DNA from: Byssochlamys sp. IMV 00236
Lineage: Eukaryota > Ascomycota > Eurotiomycetes > Eurotiales > Thermoascaceae
Reading direction: 5' to 3'
Length of the DNA: 64,000 nucleotides
NCBI GenBank assembly: GCA_001931875.2
Contig: MSJH02000810.1
Location: 817,535-881,534, forward strand
Under the pieces are notes generated by a model. It saw only the letters and a list, made by a program, of their open reading frames with translations, did no database searches and was not told the origin of the DNA. Of the stretch, positions 22,805-35,228 are shown piece after piece. How positions within the stretch are numbered: the stretch's first letter is position 1; every line of letters begins with the position of its first letter. The translations under genes were made by a program, and so were the position numbers.

Positions 22805-24727
22805 TCATTCAGATTCCGATTTACCCTTATGGCCCCCTTTCCCTTGACCCTTGTTTAGTCCCTTAGCCCTATCTATCCATATCCTTGCAGCTTCTTCGAC
22901 GCCTCCTTCCCGCATGCATTCCCGTTGAACAATCATCTTGATTTTTTCAGTAACAGATGAAGCGACCTCATCGTCACATCGTCCCTCTTCGTCGTCTTGC
23001 TTATGTGACTTGTCCCAGCGTTGCTGCACCTGCTGTCGACCTCCAATTATTCCCATATTTCGTGTACTCGGTATCCGAAGTAATGTCTTCTCGACTTCGT
23101 AACCAACTTCTTCCGCGACGCTCATTGTCTTCGCCGTAAGTGAACCATACATTGACTTCAGCATTCCAGCATCAGTTTTTTCTTCCATTTTGGCAGCTCG
23201 TAAGGCTTTCAGGTCGCCACTCGCAGGCTGTGGGTTCTGTTCCACTTCTTCGTCAACAGTGTGTCCGTTCCTTTTTCCAGTTTTCGGGGGTGGGTATCGA
23301 TGGCGTGCTCCTGATAGAGAATGGGAGCAGCATGGTATGGCGAGAAAAGGCAGCGGAGATTCAGGCTGAGACAGGGCCGCCATAAGTGGTGTCCAGACAG
23401 TCAGTTCGTCAGCATGGTTCGAGATTATGAAGGTGTCTTTCGGGAAAATCCCAGTGTGAGCTGATACACCTATGTCTAGCATGTTGCTCTCTCCGCGGGC
23501 CACTATAGCGTCTCCAAATGGCTTGGGGACGTATATTGACTCCTTGAGACACTCCTGTACGGATTGAGGGAATATGCTCCAGGTTTTACGCCGGCGAGCA
23601 TCAAACCCCCATCCCTTATAACCCTCCATAAGCAAAACATATACCAAAACCCCGTTACCACAAGCGACGTCGACGAACCCAGGGAAATCACTCTTGGATT
23701 CCCCACTGCTTTTGCCATCCTTCTCGGCTTCGGGTGCTACCCCGTACATAGAACGCCATAGCTCTATGAGAAACGCTGTAATCGCTAAATCCTCGAAGAC
23801 ATGTTTCGAAGGTTCCGTCTCCTCAACCCAATTTTCACAGAGATGAGAGCCATATTTGATCTTTAGTCGGGAGTAGGTGTTCTGTATCCGGTGTTGCGGT
23901 AGAACATTGTCCTTCGAAGGATTATAATTTCCACCTTCAGTGGTATCAGAAGAACGTGTTATTCGAGCCAGTCGGATCTGGGTTGCCAGCAGAGCCTGAA
24001 GTGTACGTTCGAGGCGAGTCGGGATTGGTTCTTCAGAATCGTAAAATGGCAAGAAATGTATAGACAATGACCCGGAATGTGCAGATTGATGTGATGTTGT
24101 TACTGTAGAATCACTTTTGAAGTCGTAAAGGAAAGCTAATGAACGGAGTAGCGGATGATACCAGGGGAGATCATCCTTCGAGGAGACATGAGGAGTATAT
24201 ACGAAAAGCAACCGGTCGATTTTCGTGTCATCATGTGTTTCGTCTCCATCCGTCTCTCCATTCAAAACACTTCTAGCAGATCCAGAATAAAAATGGCACG
24301 TCTGCTCTAGGGCACGGTCCAGCTGGGGATTTCTAGGTATGAACCTTCTCACAACGGTCCTTGTTAACTCGAAACCTGATACTTCCGCTGGAGGGAGCGG
24401 TTTGACGTCCTCTATGTCCGTATCTGCATCTTGGTTCTGCGCAAATGATAGTTCTCTTTCCTTAGGTGTCTTCAGCCTACCCTCGCTGTCGAACAAGATG
24501 TCGGCTCGGAAAAGATGGCTGGAGTTTTTGTTCGGGTTTCCCAATAAAAAACTGGTCAGGTTGTACATGACCTGTGGAACAAACGGCAGCCCTTCTCTTA
24601 TCAGGTCTGGAGACGTGACCCATCCTTCTTCTCTGAATTTCAACGGTGAAGGTGTAAGGGTCTCAGAGAGAGGTTTGCCTGTTAATGACGAGGGGTCTGG
24701 AGCAACTTTTCGCCTGGAACGCGCCAT
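22805..24727 (-). CDS. TRM44: tRNA (uracil-O2-)-methyltransferase Trm44
   Basis: Single-exon frame of 640 residues. The AdoMet-dependent core is seen at [40 protein letters not shown] (about residues 350-390), the Trm44 family signature with a D-x-A-C-G-N-G SAM loop. [17 protein letters not shown] and [13 protein letters not shown] follow, then a long, charged C-terminal part. Trm44 makes 2'-O-methyluridine at position 44 of serine tRNAs in the cytoplasm. It is a conserved housekeeping gene and marks the border between the accessory left third of the window and the core block. Its stop codon lies about 220 bp from the convergent FMN oxidase gene. Confidence 0.9.
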   Translation of the reverse strand: MARSRRKVAPDPSSLTGKPLSETLTPSPLKFREEGWVTSPDLIREGLPFVPQVMYNLTSFLLGNPNKNSSHLFRADILFDSEGRLKTPKERELSFAQNQDADTDIEDVKPLPPAEVSGFELTRTVVRRFIPRNPQLDRALEQTCHFYSGSARSVLNGETDGDETHDDTKIDRLLFVYTPHVSSKDDLPWYHPLLRSLAFLYDFKSDSTVTTSHQSAHSGSLSIHFLPFYDSEEPIPTRLERTLQALLATQIRLARITRSSDTTEGGNYNPSKDNVLPQHRIQNTYSRLKIKYGSHLCENWVEETEPSKHVFEDLAITAFLIELWRSMYGVAPEAEKDGKSSGESKSDFPGFVDVACGNGVLVYVLLMEGYKGWGFDARRRKTWSIFPQSVQECLKESIYVPKPFGDAIVARGESNMLDIGVSAHTGIFPKDTFIISNHADELTVWTPLMAALSQPESPLPFLAIPCCSHSLSGARHRYPPPKTGKRNGHTVDEEVEQNPQPASGDLKALRAAKMEEKTDAGMLKSMYGSLTAKTMSVAEEVGYEVEKTLLRIPSTRNMGIIGGRQQVQQRWDKSHKQDDEEGRCDDEVASSVTEKIKMIVQRECMREGGVEEAARIWIDRAKGLNKGQGKGGHKGKSESE

Positions 24728-25245
24728 CTTGTGGCGATAGAAATACCCTTAGAGATGTTCCTCAAAGGGAAAGCAGAATGTTTAGGAAATGACCGAAAGG
24801 GTATAAGAGAGCTTCTGATCATGGACTATTGGATTCTCACAGGTGCAAAGCTCTGAGGGTTAACGCCGCGGCGGATGTACTCCACCAATTTATTTTTGAT
24901 GTTTTCGATGCGCGGGCAATGCATGTCCGCACTGTACACTCTTTCTTATGACTGCGCGCCTGGAGGGGCTGTCGGCATTATTTCACCCTGTTCCATATCA
25001 TTTAACAAACCCTAATGCTTTTAACAATCGGCACATAAATAGATAACATACTGTGAGTGATCAAGCGTCGCAATCTCTGAAACCTTCCAAAAAGGCAGGC
25101 GGTCTGTCATGGCAGTTTCTCGGAGTTTCCCGCAAATAAATAGAGTACCCAGCTCTCATTATGAAGTCCTCGCTATTTGAACTTGGTCGACTGCCAACAC
25201 CAATTGATACCACGCAAGCAAGTTAATACACATGTTATAAAAAGA
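24728..25245. promoter_or_regulatory. Divergent promoter region
   Basis: This 518-bp stretch lies between the divergent TRM44 and small mitochondrial-type gene starts. No specific motif was recognised. Confidence 0.5.
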
Positions 25246-25687
25246 ATGGCATCCACGGCATCCACCCAAAAATTCAAACGTCTAGTTTTGACTGCAGCTG
25301 TAACCACGATCACCATCGCGGGTACTCTCTACGGAGCAGGACTGAAGACCGAGCAAGAAGCCAAGCAGGTACGACCGGACAATGTCTTCTTCATTCGTTA
25401 ATTCATTCCCAATCGACTACGGGACTGTCTAGTCAATTATCTAGTCAATTAGTCATGGCAAACATAGGTCAACGGCTAATATACATGTTTATTTCATATA
25501 GGCAGAGAAACAACGCAAGGAAACCCCCATCGATGACCACATCGAATCTCTCCGAACTCTGCGCAACGAACTAGTCACGAAAAGAAACACGGTCCAGAAA
25601 CAGATCCAAGACTTAGAGACCCGTGCTGAGGAGAAGAAAAGAAAGGGTCTCGGTGTGGCTCCCGGACAGAGGCCAGATGAAGGATGA
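25246..25687 (+). CDS. Small membrane-anchored coiled-coil protein, probably mitochondrial
   Basis: Two exons, 25246-25368 and 25502-25687, join in phase at GCAG/GT...TATAG and encode 102 residues. The basic start (MASTASTQKFKRL) is followed by one hydrophobic segment (VLTAAVTTITIAGTLYGAGL, residues about 13-32). A charged helical stretch (HIESLRTLRNELVTKRNTVQ) is then likely a short coiled coil, and the tail is Lys-rich. The layout resembles small inner-membrane assembly factors, but I cannot name the family. It lies divergent from TRM44. The start was chosen at the ATG directly before the signal-like region; another in-frame ATG lies 69 bp upstream. Confidence 0.7.
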
Positions 25688-26464
25688 TTGGGGCAACGGC
25701 AAGGATAGCATTGAGACTCTCTTACCATCGACGAATGCACTCCATCGGTTCTTGTTCGGCGGATTCTAGCTCAGTTGCGGGCAGGTTATCATTGCTGTCC
25801 ATTCCAGAGGTGATCGGTTGAACGTGCATTTGCAAATCCAGGAGCCATGACGGCATCACTGTCCATTAAGGGCAGAGGGATCTGGTAGATCGAGTCTGCT
25901 AGTTCCTCCCGGGGCACGCTCCCCCGATACCTGCTGTACTGTTCCGCAGGTGCAAGCGAAGGCTGCCATGGTCGAAGCTAAATGACTTCCGCCTGTCTGC
26001 CGGGCCTCTGAGTGAAGAACAATGGAGCTGAAGCTGAATCCGACGGCAAATGACCAGGGTGCGTAGGAGACATGCCGGAATCCTAGTCGAATCTTCCCAT
26101 GTGGCAATCCGCGCCTATATTGGTATATTGGCGATTGGATTCGCCATGGAGGAATATACGTTGAAGACCTCAGAGCAATACGGCTGGAAATATTCAGGAT
26201 TATATACATGAAAATATGTATCCTATTCTCGTTGTCTATATATCTATCTAATATGTGCCGACGAAACTGAAATGAAATCAAACGAGTGTCGTGTCACCAG
26301 CTGGGTATATATCTGTCTTGCAATCACAAAATCCTTCTGAGAACACCATATCCTGTCATTACCCCAGTTAGCTCGCATGATGGAATGAGCCAGATCCATA
26401 AACGACATGTCGATTTTTACAGAGTTGCATGAAAGATTCGATATTTTCGTCCGTGACTCGCAAG
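25688..26464. other. Convergent intergenic region
   Basis: This 0.8-kb stretch lies between two convergent genes and contains their 3' ends. I see no supported coding region. Confidence 0.5.
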
Positions 26465-29400
26465 TCAATCCAAAGCGCCACGAGCTAAGGCTGCAAGGCT
26501 AGCTTCATATCTAGCTGGATTGTGATCCCCCAGCATACCTGAACCAAATCTCAGCTCTGAGAATAGGGCCTCGACATTACGGACAAATTTAAACTGCACT
26601 CTGGTGGCAGGCCGTCCGAGAAAGCCATCATTGCCTACATTTGAAGTAAAGGCGTCTCGTTGCAAAACACGCATTGTCTCGACAACGAATACTTCCCCTG
26701 GCGGCACAAGTTTCGGTGCCACCATCTCTGCACGTAGAGTCTTCAACGCCGCCCAGGCCCAGGCGTCATCGCCGGCTTCCTCTCCAGCATTGACTATTAT
26801 GGGGGGTTGGTTCACATAAAATTTGTTGATAATGCTCTGCTTCAGTGCCTCCCATATTCGAGATCGGATATGCGACTTGGCGCCGGAGGTGTCGGTTTTG
26901 AAAGCCTGCGCGACCCCATGCACATCATGTAAGATACCAAGCGAGAGACTCGGAACCACATCCTGGCCGTTGACCACGGTTGTTATCAATCCACGCGTTG
27001 CCCGTCTTAAAAACGGGGACATCACTGCGGGGGGCCCATAGGCATAAACATGGATCGGGCGACCAGAGGGTAACGAATATGCCATATGGGCTTGTTCTTG
27101 TTCTCGGTGGCCTGCTGTTAGCAGCAGCGGCCTGGCTGCCGACAGGGAAGAAGCAGTGACAAATGATGGACCATTAGAGCCAGTATTTGGTTCGGAAATC
27201 AGTATTGCAAGTAAGGACGCAACACCACCACCAAGAGAATGTCCACAGAATATGACACCATAGTCGACGAATTCCTCTAATGCCGCTTTGATAGTCAGCA
27301 TGACCCTGCCACCGCCACCTTCCAGGAGGCGCCGTGCCGAGGCAAGCATTCCTTTGTGAACTTTCCAGTTCTTCCCCTGCCATTCGAGGTCATCATAGTC
27401 GCAAGTCACGTCTGTCAAGATATCCTCAAAGCCCCATGTCCCCCTTAGTGTCAAGATGATGGCTTTAGACTCGTGATCTATAGAAAGATAATGGACAAGG
27501 GGAAATCCCATTCCCGTCTCGCCTTTGGAGTTCGAGCCGCCTTCTGGATCAACAAAGGATGATAGGAGTATTGTGCTAGGAGGAAGGCCGGTGTGGTCCG
27601 AAAATGAACAATGCTCATGATGATCTGAACGTATAGAGCTAATGGCTTTTGTCGCCTGGGAAATTCCCATCACTTTAAGAGCGTTTGAACCGTATGATGC
27701 AGATGCGAAGCGGCAGAAACGCCGAACGTTATGCACTAAATGATTTGCCGGAAATATGCCAGGCACCGTGCCATTGCGGCTAAGCTCTATCAGTGTTGCT
27801 TGATCATCGTAGACACTCTTACGTGGGCGAGGAGCAAGTATAAGGGATGCCTGTGATCCCGCCGTCGCTAGAGAATAAATGCTAGGCACAAATGATCCTG
27901 ATCTTCTGTGTATCGTGGATGAGCCTGGGCGAACTTCGCCATCGGCAGACACCATCATATCTTTCTCCGATAACGTAGCAGACAGGGCACTATCGCTTCG
28001 AAGATGGGTCTTAGCGAGAGCAGATCCAGGCCGCGTATCGACAGATCGTACAGAGTAGCTGTCTGTCTGCGCAATGAAAGACTCCCTGCTCTTCTCACGC
28101 ACGGAATAATAATCTGACCTTGACGGTGTTCGCCCATGGAGATCGCGGGGGTGCCTTCTAGCGGTTGGGGACGGAGTAGACCTCAACGTAGGACTAACTG
28201 GTAACCGCGGTTGAGGTTTGTTCCTGTTCACTGCTGGAGGTGTTACGCCTGGTTCACTAGGATAGTGCGCATTCGGTGATGGCTTAATCCTGGAGGTTTG
28301 CGTTCTAAATAGACCATGAGGAGCAGACGCCCTCTTCAAGCCAGCGTCTTTAGGCTCCTTCTCTTTGCTCTGGGAGGTATCAGAAGGCCGGCCAGGGCGG
28401 GCTCTTGATCCCGACTTAGCAGGCGCCCTCTTTTTATGTTCTGATCTCTCTTCAGCGGTCTGCTTGACTTTTTGGGCGAATTTTGAAAGAGACTTCTTTC
28501 CGGACGTCCCCTTTTCATTACCGCTTAACGAGGAGGAGCTTTGTTTGTTGCGAGGGCGTTTGTGAGTGACAGGTCTCGACGTGTTCGAGGTGATTTTTCT
28601 CTCTTCTGAAGGTGGTTGAAGCAGAGAGTCCTCCTTAATGATATCTTCACGGAAATCAGAAGCTTGGTCGAGGGCAGTGTTAGACGGCCTGTCGTTTCTA
28701 TCACGATTATTTGCTACCGAAGCTCTATGGCTGTCAGGATAGTCCATATCTGTGATTTCAGTAGCAAAAGAGTGCCACATATGGCTATTATCCGTGTCCC
28801 CAGAAATAGTATGCTCTTCACCTGATTCGAACCCAGAGGAAGTCGGAGGGCCACTAGACTCTTCACGGCGCAACTCTGCACTTTGAGACCGGTTCAACGC
28901 CGTTCTGAACACCACAGTATGTTTTGGAGCGTTTGCAGTATTCCGCGATTCTTTTCCAGGCATGTAGCTAGGATCATGATGAAACCTTTCTTCAATCAAC
29001 ATTGTACCGGGGGGAGCAGTGATCTCAGTATCGTCATCAAAAATGTCCACAGTAATGGTGCGCGCAGTGACAGTCTCCGTTTTGATAGATGCGTGACACC
29101 CTTCAGGTAGTTGACTCATGATGTAGCGTCTGATATCATCATCTGATATCTGATGTTGACTCTCGGCGGACAGGTCTAGATGAGGATGACGGAGAACAGC
29201 AGCCGAGGCCCTCTCTCGCTCGACAGCATCGAAAGCTTCTTCGTCTTTCCCGGGAGACAAGAACGAAGCTGGACGCCGGGATTCACCATCGAAGTTGTCC
29301 TGAGGTTCATTCGTGTATCCGATCTGCTGAGTCCCTATGACATCGGCTCTCACACCGTTATCCAGAATGACCACATCCCAGACAGTCTCTTCTCCGCCGC

Positions 29401-30143
29401 CTTCACGGATCTCTCTCTCTGTATTCCTCTTTCCCCAGCGTTGAAGCAAGGCAAACCCAATTGATCCTACTAATAGATCTCCCACGCCAATCTTCTGTCC
29501 TTCGTTATCTATCTCCATACCATTAAATTCCTTTCGAATCAGAGTTATAATTGCCGCGATAGCTCGTGACGACTCTGTAGAACCCAGTATCGAGTCCAGG
29601 GCGAACAGTAGGCTTTGTGAAAGATTTGAGACCGACGACAGAGTTGCGGAAGAGAGATGAAAGCCCGCGGATGCAAAGAAGGACGCGGAGGTGACTGTTG
29701 AATGCAAAGTCGCAAGCTATGAAAATATTCAATCAACAATAAACTCTATGCAGAAAATCTTCTGGGGTTGAGCTTACACTTCTCTCGAAGAGAGACTCTG
29801 CCTCTGCCCTCCCCAATTCACCATGACTTCTGATAGCGATATCTCGCCCAGCCCGGGTCAAGATGCCTTCGATAACCGCCCTGCTTAATTCCAGACCCGT
29901 CAGGGTTGTCACTCTGGCTCCATCAATCGCTGCTCCACCGAATAGACTACCCAGTCGGAGAGAAAGCGAAGTCGATTGCGCAAAGAAGGATACCAAGGAT
30001 GCAACAGGCCTTGGAAGGAGCGTACTCCCGGACGTTGGACGGACATGGCTTGCATTCTCCGCTTTGTCGAGATCATGTTCCGTGTTCGATCTGATCTCGT
30101 CTTGTTTTACTGGAGCCTTTCTTATGTCCTGATGCTCGGACAT
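26465..30143 (-). CDS. Lipase class 3 protein, sn1-specific diacylglycerol lipase-like
   Basis: Two exons (29778-30143 and 26465-29715) join in phase to about 1205 residues. The ATG at 30143 (MSEHQDIRK) is the first in frame. The middle is a long, low-complexity, Ser/Arg/Lys/Pro-rich region, probably disordered and phosphorylated. The catalytic alpha/beta-hydrolase domain is C-terminal: VHYLSIDHESKAIILTLRGT, DILTDVTCDYDDLEWQGKNWKVHKGM and VIFCGHSLGGGVASLLAIL with the GxSxG nucleophile serine. VYAYGPPAVMSPFL and VVNGQDVVPSLSLG (acid residue region) follow. The order matches fungal DAG-lipase-alpha-like proteins, which release fatty acid from diacylglycerol at membranes. Hydrophobic stretches in the first 220 residues may associate with membrane. 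The specific substrate is inferred. Confidence 0.85.
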
Positions 30144-30701
30144 GACGAGCGCATTGGGAACAGGCCACAATTCCGTGGTTGCGCGTTATGTATTCGATGA
30201 AACTGAAGAGGGGATCAGGGAAGATCAGGAAGATCAGGAAGATCAGCCATCGGACGCCACGTCAAGATGAGATGACATGTCTCTGGGTCAGGTACGCTGC
30301 ATGGGACGAGAATAGGTAGGGTCATCATCAGGATACCAGGGTTCTACTCTAACTAATTATTGTTGCGAATCACGGATCGCATCGAGATCGCATCCTCGTC
30401 TCGGGCGACGATCGACGCGTCGAGACTCTGACATGTGATTCCCCGCACGGCGGGCATTAATTAGTTATTCTTGCATTGTGTGTATTAACTACCATATGCT
30501 CAAGAAAAGTGCTCTAGATATGTCGAACATTGCCGCAAGTTATGATATCGTGTTTATATAGAAATGGAATGGAACCCTGTACATGTCCACGCTTAACTTG
30601 CGTATCAAGTCACGTCGCTCGTCGCAGAAATGCACCCCATAATAAACAGCGCCCTAAACCATACATAAGGGTATCGAACATCCATCAATTAAGCTTGTCT
30701 C
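30144..30701. other. Intergenic with short tandem repeat
   Basis: This 558-bp stretch lies between the lipase start and the SMC5 stop. A short array of about three and a half GATCAGGAA units lies at 30213-30246, near the lipase 5' end. Nothing else is recognised. Confidence 0.6.
30213..30246. repeat. Short tandem repeat (GATCAGGAA)n
   Basis: About 3.5 near-perfect copies of a 9-bp unit, 70-100 bp upstream of the lipase ATG and therefore likely in its promoter or 5' UTR. Confidence 0.85.
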
Positions 30702-33700
30702 CTAAGCACCAACGTCAACACTGCTGTTCCACCTGGCGGTCTCACTAGAACCTCCAACCGCTTTTCCCTTCCCCTTGCCCTTGCGGCTGCTGTCTGAGCC
30801 TGCGATCTCCCTCATCCGGCGTACAGCACGGCCGAAATCGACAAGAGTGTAATCCTCGGGCATGTGTTCGCCGCTGACAATGCAGAGAACTTTCATACCT
30901 GGCTTATAGACCAGCCCGCTGAGCAGCTTGGGGGTAATGAGGAAATATTGACTGCCACCACCGCCACCGACTTTGTCATCGTCATTATCAACTTCCGACG
31001 ATGCGCAGGCAATGTCCACCATGCGCTCGTGAACCATGCGTTCGTTCCTGGGGTCCATACCCTGGTTGATCTCATCGACGACACGGAATGGAGATGCAGA
31101 CAGCGATTGGAGAGCCATCAGATAGAAAATCGTACTGACGGCCCTTTCTCCACCAGATTGCCGATGGGAATCCAAAATGGAAAGGTTCTCATGTTCTCGG
31201 AATTTGACCTGGATTTGGATGGACCACTGATCAAAGTCGCTGTCATTGGATTCACCCTCGGTAGCTGTTGGATCCTCAGCTTTGTCTACGCTGACCTGAC
31301 CCGCGCATCCGATACGAGCGAACGAATCCGAGAATGCATCACTGATTTTCCGCACTAACGCATCAAGTTTTGGCTCCCACTTGCCTCTGATCTCATTAAT
31401 GGCATGGTCGTAGTCTGCGAGTGACTTCTGATAGCCTTCCAGTTTCTCCCGCAACCGCTGGATTTGACGTTCTCGGTCTTCGAACTCTTTGATGAGACTG
31501 GCACTGCCTTCATGAGTGAGCTCCAAACGAGCTTTTTCAGAGTCGATGTCCGCCTCCAGTTGGTCCATAGTGTGATTGGATAAGGTAGGAAGAAGCTCCT
31601 TGAGGTCTGGCTGATCACTTGAGGCTCGGACGACGCGCTCCGCGTCTTGAAGCAACTTCCTTCCCATCTCGGACGTGGTCTTTAGGTGTCGCATTGCCTC
31701 TTTCACCTCGCCTCGTTTTGACTCTAGTGTTTCTTTAACTTCACTGTTTCGCTCCTTCAGTGTTTCAAAATCAGACAATCCTTCGATATGCTTAATTTCG
31801 ACTAGCACCAGGTCCTCGTGGAGTTTTCGAAGCTTCTCCACTGCATTAGCGTATTCGATAGCGATCTCGGCTTTCTCGATGGCAATATGATCCTGCTTGT
31901 TACGGATTTCGTTAACACGATTTTTCATGTCGGCTAAGCGCTTGTCGTTATTCTTGCGCTTGGCGTTCCATTGCTCGAGCTTTTCCGGGATTGCTTTAAA
32001 CTCGGTTAAATCACTTTGTTTCTTTTTCTTGTCGTTCTCGAGATCGGTCTGTAAACTTCGGTTAGTGGATGGTAAGATTTGAGCATAGGTCGAATGAACG
32101 TACCCTCTCCTTATCCTTCTCCTCATAGATTTTCCCGAGGCGAGTAAGTTCAGCTCTGTCAGCTTGCATTCGTCCTTCGATCTCTTGGATCTCGCCCTGC
32201 CATTCCTGGATGCGCTGTTGTAATTGCTCTTTCACCGATACGTCCATGGGCTGGTTGGTCCAGAATCTGGCTGGTCTGACTTGTCTGACGCGAGTTGACG
32301 TAGCACTTGGGCCGTATTCACGTCTCCGAAGAACTTGATAGCTTTGCTTTCCAGCAACCCAAGAGCTGATAGAGCTACTCTCCATTCTTGCGAATTCTTC
32401 GTCTGAAATATCTCTAAGGCCAATTGGAGTTTGATGTAGCTTATTCTCGCTGCTTAATATGGCCAACACTGGTTCAGGACCGACGAGAAAGTCGGTTGCC
32501 CAACCATCGAACCCCATGCGGCGAAGTTGGTCAGCAGGGAACGGCGGTTGTAAGCTGCTCAAAGAAAGCGAGCAGGTCCGAATACTGATGTCATGAAGTT
32601 TCATCTCCATATTCAGAGCCCTCTGAAGGGTTCTAAAGTCATTCCGGCTCTGCGTAGTGAACGCCGAGAAATCTGTACGTTGAAACAGCGATTCAATGGC
32701 ATCAGCATACTTAGGGTCCTTTATAGAGCAGGTCACAATGGGCGGCCCGAAAACTTCATGTTCAAATTTGTCTTGGTTTTCCAAGACCCAGCAATACGCG
32801 CGATAAGAATCGGGGGACAGTCGTTTTAGTTTCTCTTCTTGCTGCCCAGCTTGTGAATCCAGATTTCTCAATTGGCGTTCCGCTTGTCGGACACGGTCAG
32901 TCTTTTCGCGCATCTCCTGTACAAGAGGGTCCTTCGCTTTCTGCAGCTCTTCCGCTCTGTCGTGGAGCTGCCGAAGTTCTCCTCTTAACTCTCTCTGCGC
33001 AAAAGTCAGTGACCATCAGGATTAACCGGGTTTCAGGTATGGCTTACGATTTTCTCGTTATACCACTCAGGATCGAACGTCTCTGGGGCGTTCTCCAGTT
33101 TTCGTTGAAGTGCATTAATAGATTGCTGTATCCTGCTACCTTCCTGGCGACAAGCCATCCCGACCTTCCTCTCTGCCTCGACTTGGTTGTTCAGATCCCG
33201 GAGTGAATCTTCGTGTTGTTCCATCCTCTTTCCAATCTCTGTCACAGCGGCATCAGCTTTGTCGACTAACCGCTTTTTGTGTTTGACAAATTCATCCAGT
33301 CGCAAGCAATAATCTTGTTTTGCATTCACGGCTCTAAGAGCAGGCTCCAGCTGCGCCTTCAGGTCGTCCAGCTCCCGTTCGAGTTCATCCTTCCTTCGCT
33401 TTGCAGCCTGAAAGACAGTATGATGGTCCTTATACCTCGTGATTGGGCGGGAAAACTCGAGCATCTCGATACGTCTCTTGATTGCAGCCCTTTGTCTCAT
33501 ACTTTCAACGTCGGCCCGCTGCAATTCTTGTCGATTCTCAAGATTCGCAACTAGATCATGGTCCGCTCTGATGTCTGTTTGTAGCTTCTTCTGTTCTGCG
33601 CGCAACTTCTTTAGATCCTCATGCCATTGAACCATTTCTGGTCCAGCTGCGGCTCGTTGCGTAGAGTGGAGGAGTTCAACCGGTGACAGCGCAGCAAATT

Positions 33701-34542
33701 CGCTGACTTTGTCTTGGGGCAAGAACTGGCACAGGTTGTCGATCTGGATTGAGAACGACTGCGCCAGCTTCAGCACCTGAGATCTTGATGCTTGTTGCCC
33801 ATTTATTGTGAAGGTGCTCTTGTTGCCTTCACGTTTGATCGTTCGGGATATAACGGGGTTGCGACGCAATCGAGGCGGGCCCCAAAGTTCGATCTCAATG
33901 GTGGCTTCTCGGCATCCATGCTTCACGAACTCGCCAGGATCTTTTGCACGTCCTAGATGCTATCCAGTATAGACACATTAGAGGCTGTACTCATACCCGG
34001 ACTACTTCACGGAGATAGAAAATCTTTCCGGGGCTAATAGAGCATATAGACTGTACCTGCGGCCCCCAACCCAATCCTAAACAGATAGCACAGACGAGCG
34101 TACTTTTCCCCGTACCATTTGGTCCGATCACCATGTTCAACCTCGGGCCTGGGAAGAACTCCGCAGATGTATATGTGACGAAATCTGTCAGCTTTATTCG
34201 CACAATAGCTCCTGGTTTGAAGCCAGGAGTCTCGTGAGTGTCGGATGGCTTTGGCGCAACAGCAGATCCGTTCGTTCGGGATGTCAGGTTCGCGGGCAGG
34301 TTACGATCTCTCGACTGAGAGGGCACGGAAGATGTACCCGTATCTTCGTCGCTATCTTCCTCTGATAGTCCGTCTTGTCCATCTCGGACATCCTCGTCGC
34401 CAGACGATTGGAGTCGGATACGCTTGCTGCCGTTGGATGTCCGCGACGCGGGGGTGTCTTCTCCTGATATGCGAGAAGAAGCCCCATCGTCATCAGAGTC
34501 CTCCGTTCGCCTTCGACGAGATGGAACTACCAGTGAAGGCAT
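30702..34542 (-). CDS. SMC5: Structural maintenance of chromosomes protein 5
   Basis: Four exons (34057-34542, 33048-33959, 32104-32994, 30702-32048) join in frame to about 1211 residues. An acidic, Ser-rich N-terminal extension (about 110 residues) precedes the ATPase head: [12 protein letters not shown] and [23 protein letters not shown] (Walker A). [15 protein letters not shown] and [23 protein letters not shown] are Smc5-specific. Two long coiled coils flank a hinge (around [27 protein letters not shown]). The C-terminal head has the signature loop [17 protein letters not shown] and Walker B region [24 protein letters not shown]. With Smc6 and Nse proteins it forms the nuclear SMC5/6 complex for DNA repair and replication-fork stability. 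The SMC5/6-type DEINQGMD makes SMC5 secure over other SMCs. Confidence 0.95.
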
Positions 34543-35228
34543 GTTAAAAGCCACCAAGGCTTATGAATAGTTGTTGTCTATGAAGGACTCGGACGATGAT
34601 GGCTCTGACACGAGACTCGGAAAACGCGACGAGTACAACCGCGACGCGACAGAGCAAATTAGAAGGCGGTGAATTTTGGCAAAATACATACATAGCCTTA
34701 CAGTAACATAATGCGTAGATCAGAAAAAATGCATCTATCATACCCCTCTCCCATGTCAGTGTACAAGGGAAATTTAATGAACTGAATCGTTAACAGTATT
34801 TTCTTGAAGACCAAGATGCCCTCAAGCTAATGATTTCTCCATACTCCAAAATAGCCAAATGCTAGACCGCTAGCATCGGAAAACGAGGGAACTCAACTAC
34901 ATCAGCATCGTGTGAGTACTAACACAGAAGGAAGAATATATGTAATAAAATTGGGAGATAACAAGCGGAAATGAATGAAAATGAATGCGAAGTGCACGAG
35001 AGAGGTATCCAAAACAAGCCATACACCGGCACATTTGGAGTAAGATCGAACAAGGGTTTATGTATGATCGCACTGAACAGGGTGCATGCTGTCTTTCAAT
35101 GACGGTGTCCCAGATTACTGATATGCCTTACCGCTCATACCAGAGGAATTGTTCTGAATTCTCCTCTCTTCTGTACGTACGAGCTTTGCAAAATTCATCG
35201 CCTGGTCATCGAAGATGTTATTGGCTCC
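34543..35228. other. Intergenic
   Basis: This 0.7-kb AT-rich stretch holds the SMC5 promoter and the 3' region of the monooxygenase. No other feature is seen. Confidence 0.5.

Noticed and set aside
28815..28835. tRNA B-box-like GATTCGAACCC
   Set aside because: It lies inside the lipase coding sequence and has no matching A box or cloverleaf around it.
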